From UBA1258 sp963643225 (GTDB lineage: Bacteria > Bacillota > Clostridia > Lachnospirales > Lachnospiraceae): a DNA stretch of 64,000 nt. The notes below the pieces were generated by a model. That model had not been told where the DNA came from. It saw only the letters and a program-made list of their open reading frames with translations, and did no database searches. Below, piece by piece: positions 52,032 through 60,726 of this stretch. The stretch is from NCBI GenBank assembly GCA_963643225.1, contig CAVIIX010000007.1, forward strand, positions 1 to 64,000. Reading direction: 5' to 3'. Position 1 is the first letter of the stretch, and every line of letters starts with the position of its first letter. The position numbers and the translations under genes are program-made.

Positions 52032-53195
52032 TTAAATCTCCTTAGGACCATCACCGATTTCTACTACATAAAATTCTGGTGTCTTTCCTACTTTTTCCAT
52101 ATAAACCTTTGAAAGTGTTTCTTTAAAGGTATCAATCGCTTCATCCTTTACAATAGATACGGTACAGCCGCCAAAGCCGCCGCCTGTAATACGGGAGCCG
52201 ATTACACCGGGAATTGTCCATGCGGTTTCTGCAAGGATATCGCATTCCTCGCAGCTTGTCTCGTAATCGTCGCGAAGCGATACATGGGAAGCCTTCATCA
52301 ATTCGCCAAAGGTTTTTAAATCATTGTTCTTTAATGCTTTAACTGCCTTAATTGTACGCTGGTTTTCGTATACAGCATGCCTGCCTCGCTTAAGAGCAAC
52401 AGGATCCTTGATGGCATCTTTATACTGTTCAAACTGTTCTTGTGTTAAATCACCTAAAGACTTACAGTCCACAACTGTCTGCAAAGCCTTAAGTGCCTGT
52501 GCACTTTCGTTTCTTCTATCGTTGTAGGCACTTGTCACAAGGCTGTGCTTTACAAGTGAATTGGTAACAACTATTTTAGCGTCGTTTAATTTAATAGGCG
52601 CATACTCATATTCAAGAGTATTGCAGTCAAGGAAGATTGCATTGTCTGCCTTGCCGTTTGCTGAAGCAAACTGATCCATGATACCACAGTTACAGCCGTT
52701 AAAATTGTTTTCTGAATACTGGCCGATTAAAGCAAGCTCCGTATTGGTTACATCAAAGTTAAAGCTGTCTTTTAATATATAGCCCGTTAATACTTCCAAA
52801 GAAGCTGAAGAAGAAAGACCTGAACCCGCAGGAATGTTTCCGTAAATCAAAATGTCAAAACCGCTTGGAATTTTCATCCCTCTGCCTTCAAAGGCCCACA
52901 TAACACCCTTTGGATAATTGGTCCAGTCAGCCTCCTTACAAGGCTTTAAGTCATCAAGTGAACTTTTAATTACACCTAAGTGTTCAAAATTCATTGAATA
53001 AAAATTTAAGTTTCTGTCGTCTCTTACTCTGACGCATGCGTATGTGCCGATTGTAAGTGCACAGGGAAAAACATGTCCTCCGTTGTAGTCAGTGTGCTCA
53101 CCTATTAAGTTCACTCTACCCGGAGCGAAGTACACTTTCACGCCATTTGCATCGCCGTAGACTTTAGCAAATTCTTTTGTGATGATATCCTTCAT
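52032..53195 (-). CDS. galK: galactokinase
   Basis: The 387-residue GHMP kinase has the galactose motif GRVNLIGEHTDYNGG near the start, the phosphate loop PAGSGLSSSASLEV and the C-terminal GSRITGGGFGGCTVS. It phosphorylates galactose at C1. The ATG at 53195 follows GGAGGTTATC; the reading to 53225 has no ribosome site. Its promoter and an inverted repeat lie upstream. Confidence 0.96.
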   Translation of the reverse strand: MKDIITKEFAKVYGDANGVKVYFAPGRVNLIGEHTDYNGGHVFPCALTIGTYACVRVRDDRNLNFYSMNFEHLGVIKSSLDDLKPCKEADWTNYPKGVMWAFEGRGMKIPSGFDILIYGNIPAGSGLSSSASLEVLTGYILKDSFNFDVTNTELALIGQYSENNFNGCNCGIMDQFASANGKADNAIFLDCNTLEYEYAPIKLNDAKIVVTNSLVKHSLVTSAYNDRRNESAQALKALQTVVDCKSLGDLTQEQFEQYKDAIKDPVALKRGRHAVYENQRTIKAVKALKNNDLKTFGELMKASHVSLRDDYETSCEECDILAETAWTIPGVIGSRITGGGFGGCTVSIVKDEAIDTFKETLSKVYMEKVGKTPEFYVVEIGDGPKEI

Positions 53196-53237
53196 GATAA
53201 CCTCCATTGTTCGATTGTTGTGCATAGCACATTAACA

Positions 53238-53254
53238 TTACATCACTAATGTAA
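53238..53254. promoter_or_regulatory. inverted repeat, possible gal operator
   Basis: TTACAT (53238-53243) and ATGTAA (53249-53254) are separated by CACTA. It lies about 15 bases downstream of the likely transcription start and could be bound by a repressor. The AraC-type protein next door is a candidate binder. Confidence 0.45.
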
Positions 53255-53275
53255 GTAATTTCGAAGCTTTTTTAA

Positions 53276-53303
53276 AGAATAAATTGTTAATTGGGACTGT
53301 CAA
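53276..53303 (-). promoter_or_regulatory. promoter of galK-galT
   Basis: On the minus strand there is TTGACA (53298-53303), a 16-base spacer and TATTCT (53276-53281). Confidence 0.55.
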
Positions 53304-53365
53304 AATGTTATATATAGTATGCTCGTTTTTCAACCCCTGCAGGATGTGTAATTACTTATAGCTTT

Positions 53366-53397
53366 GAGCACCCACTGCCTTTAAGCAGTGGGTGCTC
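53366..53397. repeat. 13-bp inverted repeat between araC-type gene and galK
   Basis: GAGCACCCACTGC (53366-53378) pairs perfectly with GCAGTGGGTGCTC (53385-53397) around CTTTAA. It is a strong stem, but no U tract follows on either strand, so it may be a weak terminator or mRNA stabiliser. Confidence 0.6.
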
Positions 53398-53406
53398 TAA
53401 AACTTT

Positions 53407-53447
53407 TGTCACTAATATTCGCAAGCAGCTTCGCTACTTGCTCTTAT
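53407..53447 (-). repeat. dispersed repeat, diverged copy
   Basis: On the minus strand GAGCAAGTAGCGAAGCTGCT is followed by TGCGAATATTAGTGACA. It matches the copy at 20172-20213 nearly base for base. It lies 12 bases downstream of the AraC-type gene. Confidence 0.6.
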
Positions 53448-53458
53448 AAAAAAATCTT

Positions 53459-54352
53459 TTATATAATGCCTTTTTGTATAAAATCCTCCAGTTGTTTAAG
53501 TTGTTCTTTACTTGATTGGGCGCCTCCAGTACGCATTTCTTTTCTGTAAGTAGAGGGCGACATGCCCATTTTCTTTTTAAATGCCTTAGTAAATACAAGT
53601 GCATCTGAATATCCCGAAGATAAGGCTATACTCTCTATCGGATAATCCGTAGCGTGTAAAAGCTCTAAGGATTTTGTGATGCGGTACATAGTCAGAAATT
53701 CCTGAGGCGAAATATGCAGATATTCTTCAAACAGTGAATACAAATAGCTTCTGTTAATACACACATAGTCCGCAATATCCGTCACCTTAATGGGGTTACA
53801 GTAATTCATACGCACAAATTCAACGGCCTTTTCAACATGGTTGTTGGCCTTATCCTCTTCTTCGCTGATATCTGCATCCGTACGGGTTGCTATCAGGGAA
53901 AGAAAAATCGACAGATACCCGTTTCGTCTTAAATTATCTGAAAAGGAATAAGTATTAAACTCCATCATATCTGTAACCGCCTGGTATATTTCTTTTGACT
54001 TATCGCAAAAGAAAACCGGGTGGCTCACGGAAAGCCCCAATTCTTCCACAACGTTTTTGGCTTCATTTCCAGTAAAGCCTACCCACACGTAGGTCCATGG
54101 ATTATGCTCATCTGCCTGGTAAAAGGCAAGCTCGTCAGGAGTAATTAAAAAGCCGTAGCCTGCCTCTAAATGGTATTCCTTTTCCCCATAGGAAAAGATG
54201 CCCTTTCCGCTTAATATGTAGTGAATTAAGTAAAAGGGCTTAACAGCAGGCCCGAAGCTGTGCAAGGGTTCTGTCTTTGAACAGCCGCAGGACGTATTAT
54301 AGAGGCTTCCACACTGAGAAGCCGCAAATTCAAGTTTATAGGCTTTTTCCAT
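53459..54352 (-). CDS. AraC family transcriptional regulator
   Basis: The 297-residue protein has an N-terminal cupin-type ligand domain (GKGIFSYGEKEYHLEAG, about 50-66) and a C-terminal pair of helix-turn-helix motifs (INRSYLYSLFEEYL and IALSSGYSDALVFTKAFKKKMG). AraC regulators with this layout sense sugars. It lies between two hybrid kinases and galK in the same direction, so it may activate galKT. Confidence 0.9.
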   Translation of the reverse strand: MEKAYKLEFAASQCGSLYNTSCGCSKTEPLHSFGPAVKPFYLIHYILSGKGIFSYGEKEYHLEAGYGFLITPDELAFYQADEHNPWTYVWVGFTGNEAKNVVEELGLSVSHPVFFCDKSKEIYQAVTDMMEFNTYSFSDNLRRNGYLSIFLSLIATRTDADISEEEDKANNHVEKAVEFVRMNYCNPIKVTDIADYVCINRSYLYSLFEEYLHISPQEFLTMYRITKSLELLHATDYPIESIALSSGYSDALVFTKAFKKKMGMSPSTYRKEMRTGGAQSSKEQLKQLEDFIQKGII

Positions 54353-54359
54353 TTAGCTC

Positions 54360-56510
54360 CTAGATATTGGCAAGCATTTCGACGGCACCTTCTCTTGTAG
54401 CGTCGTAATCAATATCCTCTATGCTGTCTTTCATTTTAACATAAACAGTCTCTAATCTGTCACTATATTGATAGGTTCCAAGATCAAAAATGATTTTTTT
54501 TGACCTTTCATAGTCAAAGTCATCGGCTGCATAGAATAATTTTCTTAAAGCCTCCCTTACCTTTTCTCTCTCTATAGGAATGCGCTTAACGTGCACTTTT
54601 TCTTCACTTGCAAAGGGCTTTAAGTCTTCCATTATAAAATCAATCTCTTCGTTAAGAGATTCCATCTTCATCCTAATGGCGTCAAGGTCACGCTTGTGGC
54701 CTAAGCGTTCAATTTCTAGTGCCTTATCACTTAGCAAAACTGCACCCACGGTTTTTGCAACGGTTTTAAGAGAATGCACCTCGATTGTAAAGCGACTCAC
54801 ATCATCCGCCTCTATTAATCTGTTTAACAGAAGTTTCTTTTCCTGAATGGAAACAGCAAAATCCTTAACAATTGCATGATACATCTTGGCATTTCCATTT
54901 GTATAGGATAGGCCTGCCGAAACATCAATCCTTTTAAAGCCCGTAAACCTGCTGTCCTCACTTCCGTCTGTAGAGACTTCCAATACACCAATGCTCTGTT
55001 TTTCTTTAGCTATCCAGGTTTTTAACGAAGCCTCAAGCTCGGTTATTTCAACTGGCTTAGCAACAAATGCATTCATGCCTGCATCTGTAAACATCTTATC
55101 AACACCTTCTATGGCATTGGCAGAAAGAGCGATAATAGGAAGACTCTTATAATATGGGTCGTCCATTGCCCTGATTATTTTGGTGGCTTCCACACCGTCC
55201 ATTTCCGGCATCATGTGATCCATATATACAATGTCATATTTTGTCTTCTGAATAAGGCGTAGTGCTTCTTCGGCAGAAGAAGCTGTGTCAACAGAAAGAC
55301 CATAGGGCTTTAAAAGTCCCTCCGTCACCTTAAGGTTAATGCCATTATCATCTACCACTAAGGCTCTTGCACCGATACATAAAAAAGTTTCACGACTTCT
55401 TGATTTATCCGCATATCTCTTTATTCCTTCTCCGTTTAAAACAGGCACAATTTCTTTGTACCACACCGGCCTTCTTACAAAAACCGTGTCTTTATCTCCA
55501 ACTGTCTGTTTTGCCGATTCTATAAAGTCAACAAAGGTAATGCCTAAGCTTCTTACCTCCGCTACATCCTTAATCTGTAAATATTTATTGTGCTCAATGA
55601 ACAAATGCGTAAATTTCTGTCTTTCATGCTCCACAAACACTTCGCCTATATTCGTAAGACTCATGCAGGGCACCTTTAACCGTTCAAGAAGAGAAATCAC
55701 AAGCTTTTCTTCGGTTTTATTCGGTAAAAATATTGCAACCTTTTTACGATAGCAATCTGTCACACTCGCTACCTTTTCGTCATTTATAATGGGCAGGGTT
55801 AATGCAAAAGAAAATGCCGAACCCTCACCTTCCTTTGACTCAACCGTAAGACTTGCACCCATGAGCTCAACAAGGGCCTTTGCTATTGTAAGCCCGATGC
55901 CAAGGCCCCCTGCTTCTCTTGAAGTAGAGCCGTTAGCCTGTTCGTAGGGCATAAAAATCTTATTCATTTCTTCATCGCTCATGCCTTTACCGGTATCTTC
56001 TACTGTAAAGATAACCTTACAGCTATCTGTCTTAGGCTCTGCCTTTATTGAAAATCTTATAAAGCCGTCCTTTGTAAATTTATCCGCATTTGATATAAGG
56101 TGTACCAAAATCTGCTTAATTCTGACAGAATCTCCCTTTAAAATCGCAGGAAGATTAGGGTCGGCGTCCACAAGAAAATGCACGTTTTTTTCGCCAATAT
56201 TGATTTTTGCAATTGCAGAAACCTCTGATATAAGAGTCGTAGCCTCAAAAGGCTCTTCGTTTAATTTAAAATCGCCTATAAGCATACTCTCATAGTCAAG
56301 GATGTTGTTGATGGTCATAAGCAGGTTTTTGGTGGCAGTCTCCATTGAAAGAAGATATTCTCTTTCTTCAGGGTCCTTTACCTGTTTTAACAATAAATCC
56401 GCAAGACCTACTATGGCATTCATTGGAGTACGGATTTCGTGACTCATGTTTGCCATATACATTTTTCTGTTATCCTTACTTAAATCAATACCGTTAGCTT
56501 TTTTCTTCAT
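54360..56510 (-). CDS. soluble hybrid histidine kinase (HisKA-HATPase-REC-Hpt)
   Basis: The 716-residue protein begins almost directly with HisKA (MANMSHEIRTPMNAIVGLAD, about residues 18-37). An ATPase domain with DTGKGMSDEE and GLGIGLTIAK follows, then a degenerate segment, a REC domain with Asp in YDIVYMDHMMPEMDG (about 432) and an Hpt-like helix with His in VHSLKTVAKTVG (about 578). There is no membrane or sensor domain, so it must take signal through a partner. It directly follows the membrane hybrid kinase gene by 23 bases and precedes the AraC-type regulator. Confidence 0.88.
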   Translation of the reverse strand: MKKKANGIDLSKDNRKMYMANMSHEIRTPMNAIVGLADLLLKQVKDPEEREYLLSMETATKNLLMTINNILDYESMLIGDFKLNEEPFEATTLISEVSAIAKINIGEKNVHFLVDADPNLPAILKGDSVRIKQILVHLISNADKFTKDGFIRFSIKAEPKTDSCKVIFTVEDTGKGMSDEEMNKIFMPYEQANGSTSREAGGLGIGLTIAKALVELMGASLTVESKEGEGSAFSFALTLPIINDEKVASVTDCYRKKVAIFLPNKTEEKLVISLLERLKVPCMSLTNIGEVFVEHERQKFTHLFIEHNKYLQIKDVAEVRSLGITFVDFIESAKQTVGDKDTVFVRRPVWYKEIVPVLNGEGIKRYADKSRSRETFLCIGARALVVDDNGINLKVTEGLLKPYGLSVDTASSAEEALRLIQKTKYDIVYMDHMMPEMDGVEATKIIRAMDDPYYKSLPIIALSANAIEGVDKMFTDAGMNAFVAKPVEITELEASLKTWIAKEKQSIGVLEVSTDGSEDSRFTGFKRIDVSAGLSYTNGNAKMYHAIVKDFAVSIQEKKLLLNRLIEADDVSRFTIEVHSLKTVAKTVGAVLLSDKALEIERLGHKRDLDAIRMKMESLNEEIDFIMEDLKPFASEEKVHVKRIPIEREKVREALRKLFYAADDFDYERSKKIIFDLGTYQYSDRLETVYVKMKDSIEDIDYDATREGAVEMLANI

Positions 56511-56533
56511 GAAAAATACCTTTTAGCTTGAGT

Positions 56534-58762
56534 TTATTCGTTCTCCTGTTTTGGAGGTTCACACCTCATGCTGGCAGGAAGCCACTTTACAAGAGTATCC
56601 TTTAAATCATTTACATTAACGGGTTTAAACAGTGCCGCATTCATGCCGGCTTCAAAATATTCCTTTTTTGCGCCTTTAACCGCATTGGCAGTAAGAGCCA
56701 CAATTGGAACACTTCCGGAATTTCCTTTATGCAATGCTCTTATTCTCTTTACGGTTTCAACACCATCCATATCCGGCATCATGTGATCCATGAAAATTAA
56801 GTCAAACTGTGCCCCACTGTCAAGCTCATCTAAAATTTCATAGCCGCTTAGCATGGTGGATGCATTAATACCAAATTTCTTAAGTATCGCACCCGTCACC
56901 TTTAAATTGACCTTATTGTCATCGACAATTGCTACCTTTACCTTATCCTGGAAATAAACTGTGTCTTCAGCTTCCTTGACGGTAACTGTCTTTAAGGGAG
57001 TTACGCCGTCTATAAGAGTAAGGATATTGAAAGGACTTCTTGCAAACTGTACATCCTTACAGTCTTCTGGAATGCGCATTGCAAGATCCACCATGGCAAT
57101 TTTATTAACACAGGAAATATCACTTACGTCGATTGCCTCTACCATACTTCCATACTGTTCGTAATTGTAAATTACACAGAAAGGCATTCCAGGGAATTTT
57201 TCAAAGGCATCCTTTGTATATACATCCTCAATCGTATAGGAAGCATTGATGCTCTTTAAGGTGCGCTCCATACTCTTTCTTACGTAAGGATTTCTCTCAA
57301 GTATAACGTATACAAATTGTGTAAGTTTTTCAATCGTTGATTCAGAAAAGCTTTCTATAGCCGTCTGTTCAACTGTCGCAACAAAGGTAGAGCCTGCTCC
57401 GAGTGTTGAATCAACGGTTACTGAACCGTTCATTAATTCACAGCAGGACTTAACGAGTGCAAGTCCTAAGCCGATACCTTCACGCTTTCTGTTTTTAGCC
57501 ATGTCAAGCTGTTCAAATTGGGCAAAAATTTTTCCCTTGTCGCTTTCCGCTATTCCGATACCTGTATCCTTAACTGTTATAATTAAATCTATTTTTTTAT
57601 CTTCTTTTTCTTTTGCAGTAATGCTTAAGGAAATTTCACCTGACTCTGTAAATTTAATGGCATTGCTTACTAAATTTACTACAATCTGTTTAAGCTTTGT
57701 AACGTCTCCGTGCATAATCTCTGGCACGGCTGGATCCAAATAAAAGTTTGTCACAACCCTTGATGTGTCTGCCTGACACAAAACCAATCCTCCGATTTCA
57801 CGGGAAAAAGCGTTTATGTGATAATCGGTTTCAGACAGCGTCATCTGACCTGCATCCACCTTTGAAAAATCAAGAATTTCAGTAATTAAGGACATAAGGT
57901 TTTCGCTTGCATGCTGGATGGTTGCAACATAATCTCTTGCGTCCGTCTTTAATTCAAAGGATTCAAGAAGATAGGTCATACCGCAGATAGCGTTCATAGG
58001 TGTACGTATTTCATGAGACATGTTGGCAAGGAAGTTTGATTTTGCCTCGTTTGCTTCCTCGGCTGCCTTCTTTGATTTTTCTGCGTCCTCTAAGGCTTCC
58101 TTAAGTAACGTAGGATTCTGTAGGGACATATACATTGTAAAAATGGTGATGCTTGCTGCAAAGCATATGACTAAATCCATAGGGAACCAGAACTGAATGG
58201 CAGCTGATAAAATACTTACGATTGTATAGAATAATACGGCAAGCTTTGGTAAAAAGCCTGTCTTTGTTTCATTTTTAAAGGTTAAAATAAGGCATAAAAT
58301 CATGTAAAAAGCCGTGACTCCAAAGCTCCAAATATAAAAGCCAGTACGTCCGTAGCCGTTTTCATCATATCTGTATGCCCACTGAGTTAACGGAGAGGTT
58401 ATATTTACAAATTGAATGATGGCCCCAGGGATTAAAATAGGCCATACCTTCTTAAGCCTTTCCTTTGCCTTGTCGCCATACACAATTAAAGTCATGTATA
58501 CAAAATAGAGAGGGGAAAGTAAATGCTGGCACAATTGATAAGCAGACAATACAAGTCTGTTTACAATAATCATGTCAGGATACTTTGCAAGAAAAACGCC
58601 TGCGCTTAGAGCATCCATAACACAGCTCACACAGTTGCTTATTAAAATCCAGCCGAATAAACGATTCTGAAAGCTCTTATATTTTGGCGTTACATAATAG
58701 AAAAATATCAGTACCGCCATCATTATTATGGAACAGTAATCGTAGCTTAAATTATATGTCAT
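56534..58762 (-). CDS. membrane hybrid histidine kinase (7TM-HisKA-HATPase-REC)
   Basis: The 742-residue protein has about seven helices in the first 225 residues, a coiled coil (about 228-245), HisKA (FLANMSHEIRTPMNAICGMT), an ATPase domain (GIGLGLALVKSCC), a degenerate receiver-like region (about 480-600), and a full REC domain with Asp in FDLIFMDHMMPDMDG (about 660). The membrane part carries no named sensor. With the soluble kinase and AraC regulator it could form a phosphorelay. Confidence 0.88.
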   Translation of the reverse strand: MTYNLSYDYCSIIMMAVLIFFYYVTPKYKSFQNRLFGWILISNCVSCVMDALSAGVFLAKYPDMIIVNRLVLSAYQLCQHLLSPLYFVYMTLIVYGDKAKERLKKVWPILIPGAIIQFVNITSPLTQWAYRYDENGYGRTGFYIWSFGVTAFYMILCLILTFKNETKTGFLPKLAVLFYTIVSILSAAIQFWFPMDLVICFAASITIFTMYMSLQNPTLLKEALEDAEKSKKAAEEANEAKSNFLANMSHEIRTPMNAICGMTYLLESFELKTDARDYVATIQHASENLMSLITEILDFSKVDAGQMTLSETDYHINAFSREIGGLVLCQADTSRVVTNFYLDPAVPEIMHGDVTKLKQIVVNLVSNAIKFTESGEISLSITAKEKEDKKIDLIITVKDTGIGIAESDKGKIFAQFEQLDMAKNRKREGIGLGLALVKSCCELMNGSVTVDSTLGAGSTFVATVEQTAIESFSESTIEKLTQFVYVILERNPYVRKSMERTLKSINASYTIEDVYTKDAFEKFPGMPFCVIYNYEQYGSMVEAIDVSDISCVNKIAMVDLAMRIPEDCKDVQFARSPFNILTLIDGVTPLKTVTVKEAEDTVYFQDKVKVAIVDDNKVNLKVTGAILKKFGINASTMLSGYEILDELDSGAQFDLIFMDHMMPDMDGVETVKRIRALHKGNSGSVPIVALTANAVKGAKKEYFEAGMNAALFKPVNVNDLKDTLVKWLPASMRCEPPKQENE

Positions 58763-58791
58763 ATGAATCCTCTTTTACATATGCACATGGA

Positions 58792-60726
58792 CTAAAGAAG
58801 CTTACTTAATTCCTTGTCGGTCTCACTCCATTCATCCATTACTAAAAGCAATTCCTCTTCTTTTGCATCTATCTCTTCCTGAATGGCTGTAAGCTTTGAA
58901 TAATTGCTTGCGTATTCAGGCTTTGAAAGCTCTTCTTTTTTTTCCGATATTTCATCTTCAAGCAGGCTGATTTTTTCTTCAAGCTTTTCAATTTTTTTCT
59001 GAAGCCTCGAGCGTTCCTTGCCCGGATTATTGTAGACGTTTTGTTTCGGCGCCTTTATTTCTGTATTTTCTTTTGCTGTACCTGTTGACTTAAAGCTTAG
59101 ATTTTCTTCAAGTCTTTCTTTTGCCCTCTTTTCTTCGTATTCCTCATAACCAAAGGCGTAGGTCTTAACATTGTCCCTGTCAAATTCCAGTACCCTTGTT
59201 GCCACATGCTTTACAAAATAACGGTCATGAGATACGAAAATAACGCTTCCTTTAAAGTCTCTTAACATGCTTTCCAGGGTTTCTTTTCCCACAATATCCA
59301 TGTGGTTGGTGGGTTCGTCCAGAATCAAAAAGTTCGGACCTGTCTTAAAAATCTTACAAAGAGCAAGGCGGACCCTTTCTCCTCCAGACAGCATGTTTAC
59401 CTTCTTAAATACATCCTCGCCGCTAAAGAGAAACGCTCCTAAATCGTTACGTATTTCAGTTTCGTTAAGACGCGGGAACTCATCCCAGTAATCCTCAAGT
59501 ACAGATTTTTCGGAGGTATATTGTGCCATCTGCTGATCATAGTATCCCACGTCAACATTAACGCCGAATTTAAATTCGCCGCCCAAAGGCTCTAAAATGC
59601 CAGTAAGTGTCTTAAGAAAAGTGGATTTACCTATACCATTGCCACCTATAATACCAATCTTCTCCCCCTTCTTCATATCTAAAGTAATAGTTTCAAGAGG
59701 AACGTCATAGCCGATTTTTAAATTTCCTGCATATAAAACATCCTTGCCCGTTTCCCTTAAAGGGGTAAAGGAAGCGTGGAAGGTTTTTGTATCGTATCTG
59801 TCGGGACAGTCTATTTTGTCCATGTGCTCAATAGCCTTAAGCTTTGAGCGTGTCATTGCAACCTTAGTGGGCGTATTTTTAAATTTCTCAACTATCGTTT
59901 CAAGGCGCTCTATTTCCTTTTGCTGTGCCTCGTAGTCTTTCTTCTGCTTTTCGTAGGCTTCACGCTTTAATTCCATGAACTTTGTGTAGTTGCCGGGATA
60001 ACGTTTTATTTTGCCGTATTCAATTTCATATACCACATCCACAATATTATCTAAAAACATTCGGTCATGAGACACAACAACTACGGCCCTTGGATAGTCT
60101 TTTAAATAGTCTTCAAGCCATTCAACGGTTTCGATATCAAGGTGGTTGGTAGGCTCGTCCAAGAGAAGGATATCCGGCTTTTCCAAAAGTAATTTTACAA
60201 AGGCAATTTTTGTGCGCTGGCCACCTGAGAATTCCGCCAGGGGCTTATGCTTATCTTCTTCCGTAAAGCCGAATTTTTTAAGGACTACCTCGTATTCTTT
60301 TTCATAATAATAACCCCCAATATAGTTAAACTGCTCCTGGAGGCGTGTGTATTTTTCAACAAGCTCAGGCGAATGGTCCGTTTCCATTTTTATTACCATT
60401 TCGTCTAAGCTGCGCTGCATTTTCTTTATGGGTTCAAAGACCTTTTTTACTTCCGTTTCTAAAGAAAGGGTATCATCAGGAAAGGTCATCTGCTTAAGAT
60501 AACCTATCTGGGGATTGCCTGTCTTGGCAATATAGATGTCTTCATCCGAATCACGCTTAACAAGATCAAGCTCGCCGTTTATGAGTTTCAAAAGTGTGGT
60601 CTTACCGCAGCCATTTCTTCCAACAATTGCAATCTTTTCCCTGTTATTTCGGATTTCAAACTGAATATCCCTTATTATGGCTTCGGCGCCGTACATTACA
60701 GCGCCGTTATGAATCTGATATAACAT
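58792..60726 (-). CDS. ABC-F family ATPase
   Basis: The 644-residue protein has two ABC domains: the first has Walker A GRNGCGKTT and signature FSGGQRTK, and the second GGNGIGKST and LSGGERVR. Between them is a charged linker (about 245-315) of the P-site tRNA interaction type. A C-terminal coiled coil (about 560-644) follows. It lacks membrane segments. ABC-F proteins act on ribosomes in translation or antibiotic protection; which one this is cannot be told. The ATG overlaps the previous stop (TAATG). Confidence 0.9.
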   Translation of the reverse strand: MLYQIHNGAVMYGAEAIIRDIQFEIRNNREKIAIVGRNGCGKTTLLKLINGELDLVKRDSDEDIYIAKTGNPQIGYLKQMTFPDDTLSLETEVKKVFEPIKKMQRSLDEMVIKMETDHSPELVEKYTRLQEQFNYIGGYYYEKEYEVVLKKFGFTEEDKHKPLAEFSGGQRTKIAFVKLLLEKPDILLLDEPTNHLDIETVEWLEDYLKDYPRAVVVVSHDRMFLDNIVDVVYEIEYGKIKRYPGNYTKFMELKREAYEKQKKDYEAQQKEIERLETIVEKFKNTPTKVAMTRSKLKAIEHMDKIDCPDRYDTKTFHASFTPLRETGKDVLYAGNLKIGYDVPLETITLDMKKGEKIGIIGGNGIGKSTFLKTLTGILEPLGGEFKFGVNVDVGYYDQQMAQYTSEKSVLEDYWDEFPRLNETEIRNDLGAFLFSGEDVFKKVNMLSGGERVRLALCKIFKTGPNFLILDEPTNHMDIVGKETLESMLRDFKGSVIFVSHDRYFVKHVATRVLEFDRDNVKTYAFGYEEYEEKRAKERLEENLSFKSTGTAKENTEIKAPKQNVYNNPGKERSRLQKKIEKLEEKISLLEDEISEKKEELSKPEYASNYSKLTAIQEEIDAKEEELLLVMDEWSETDKELSKLL

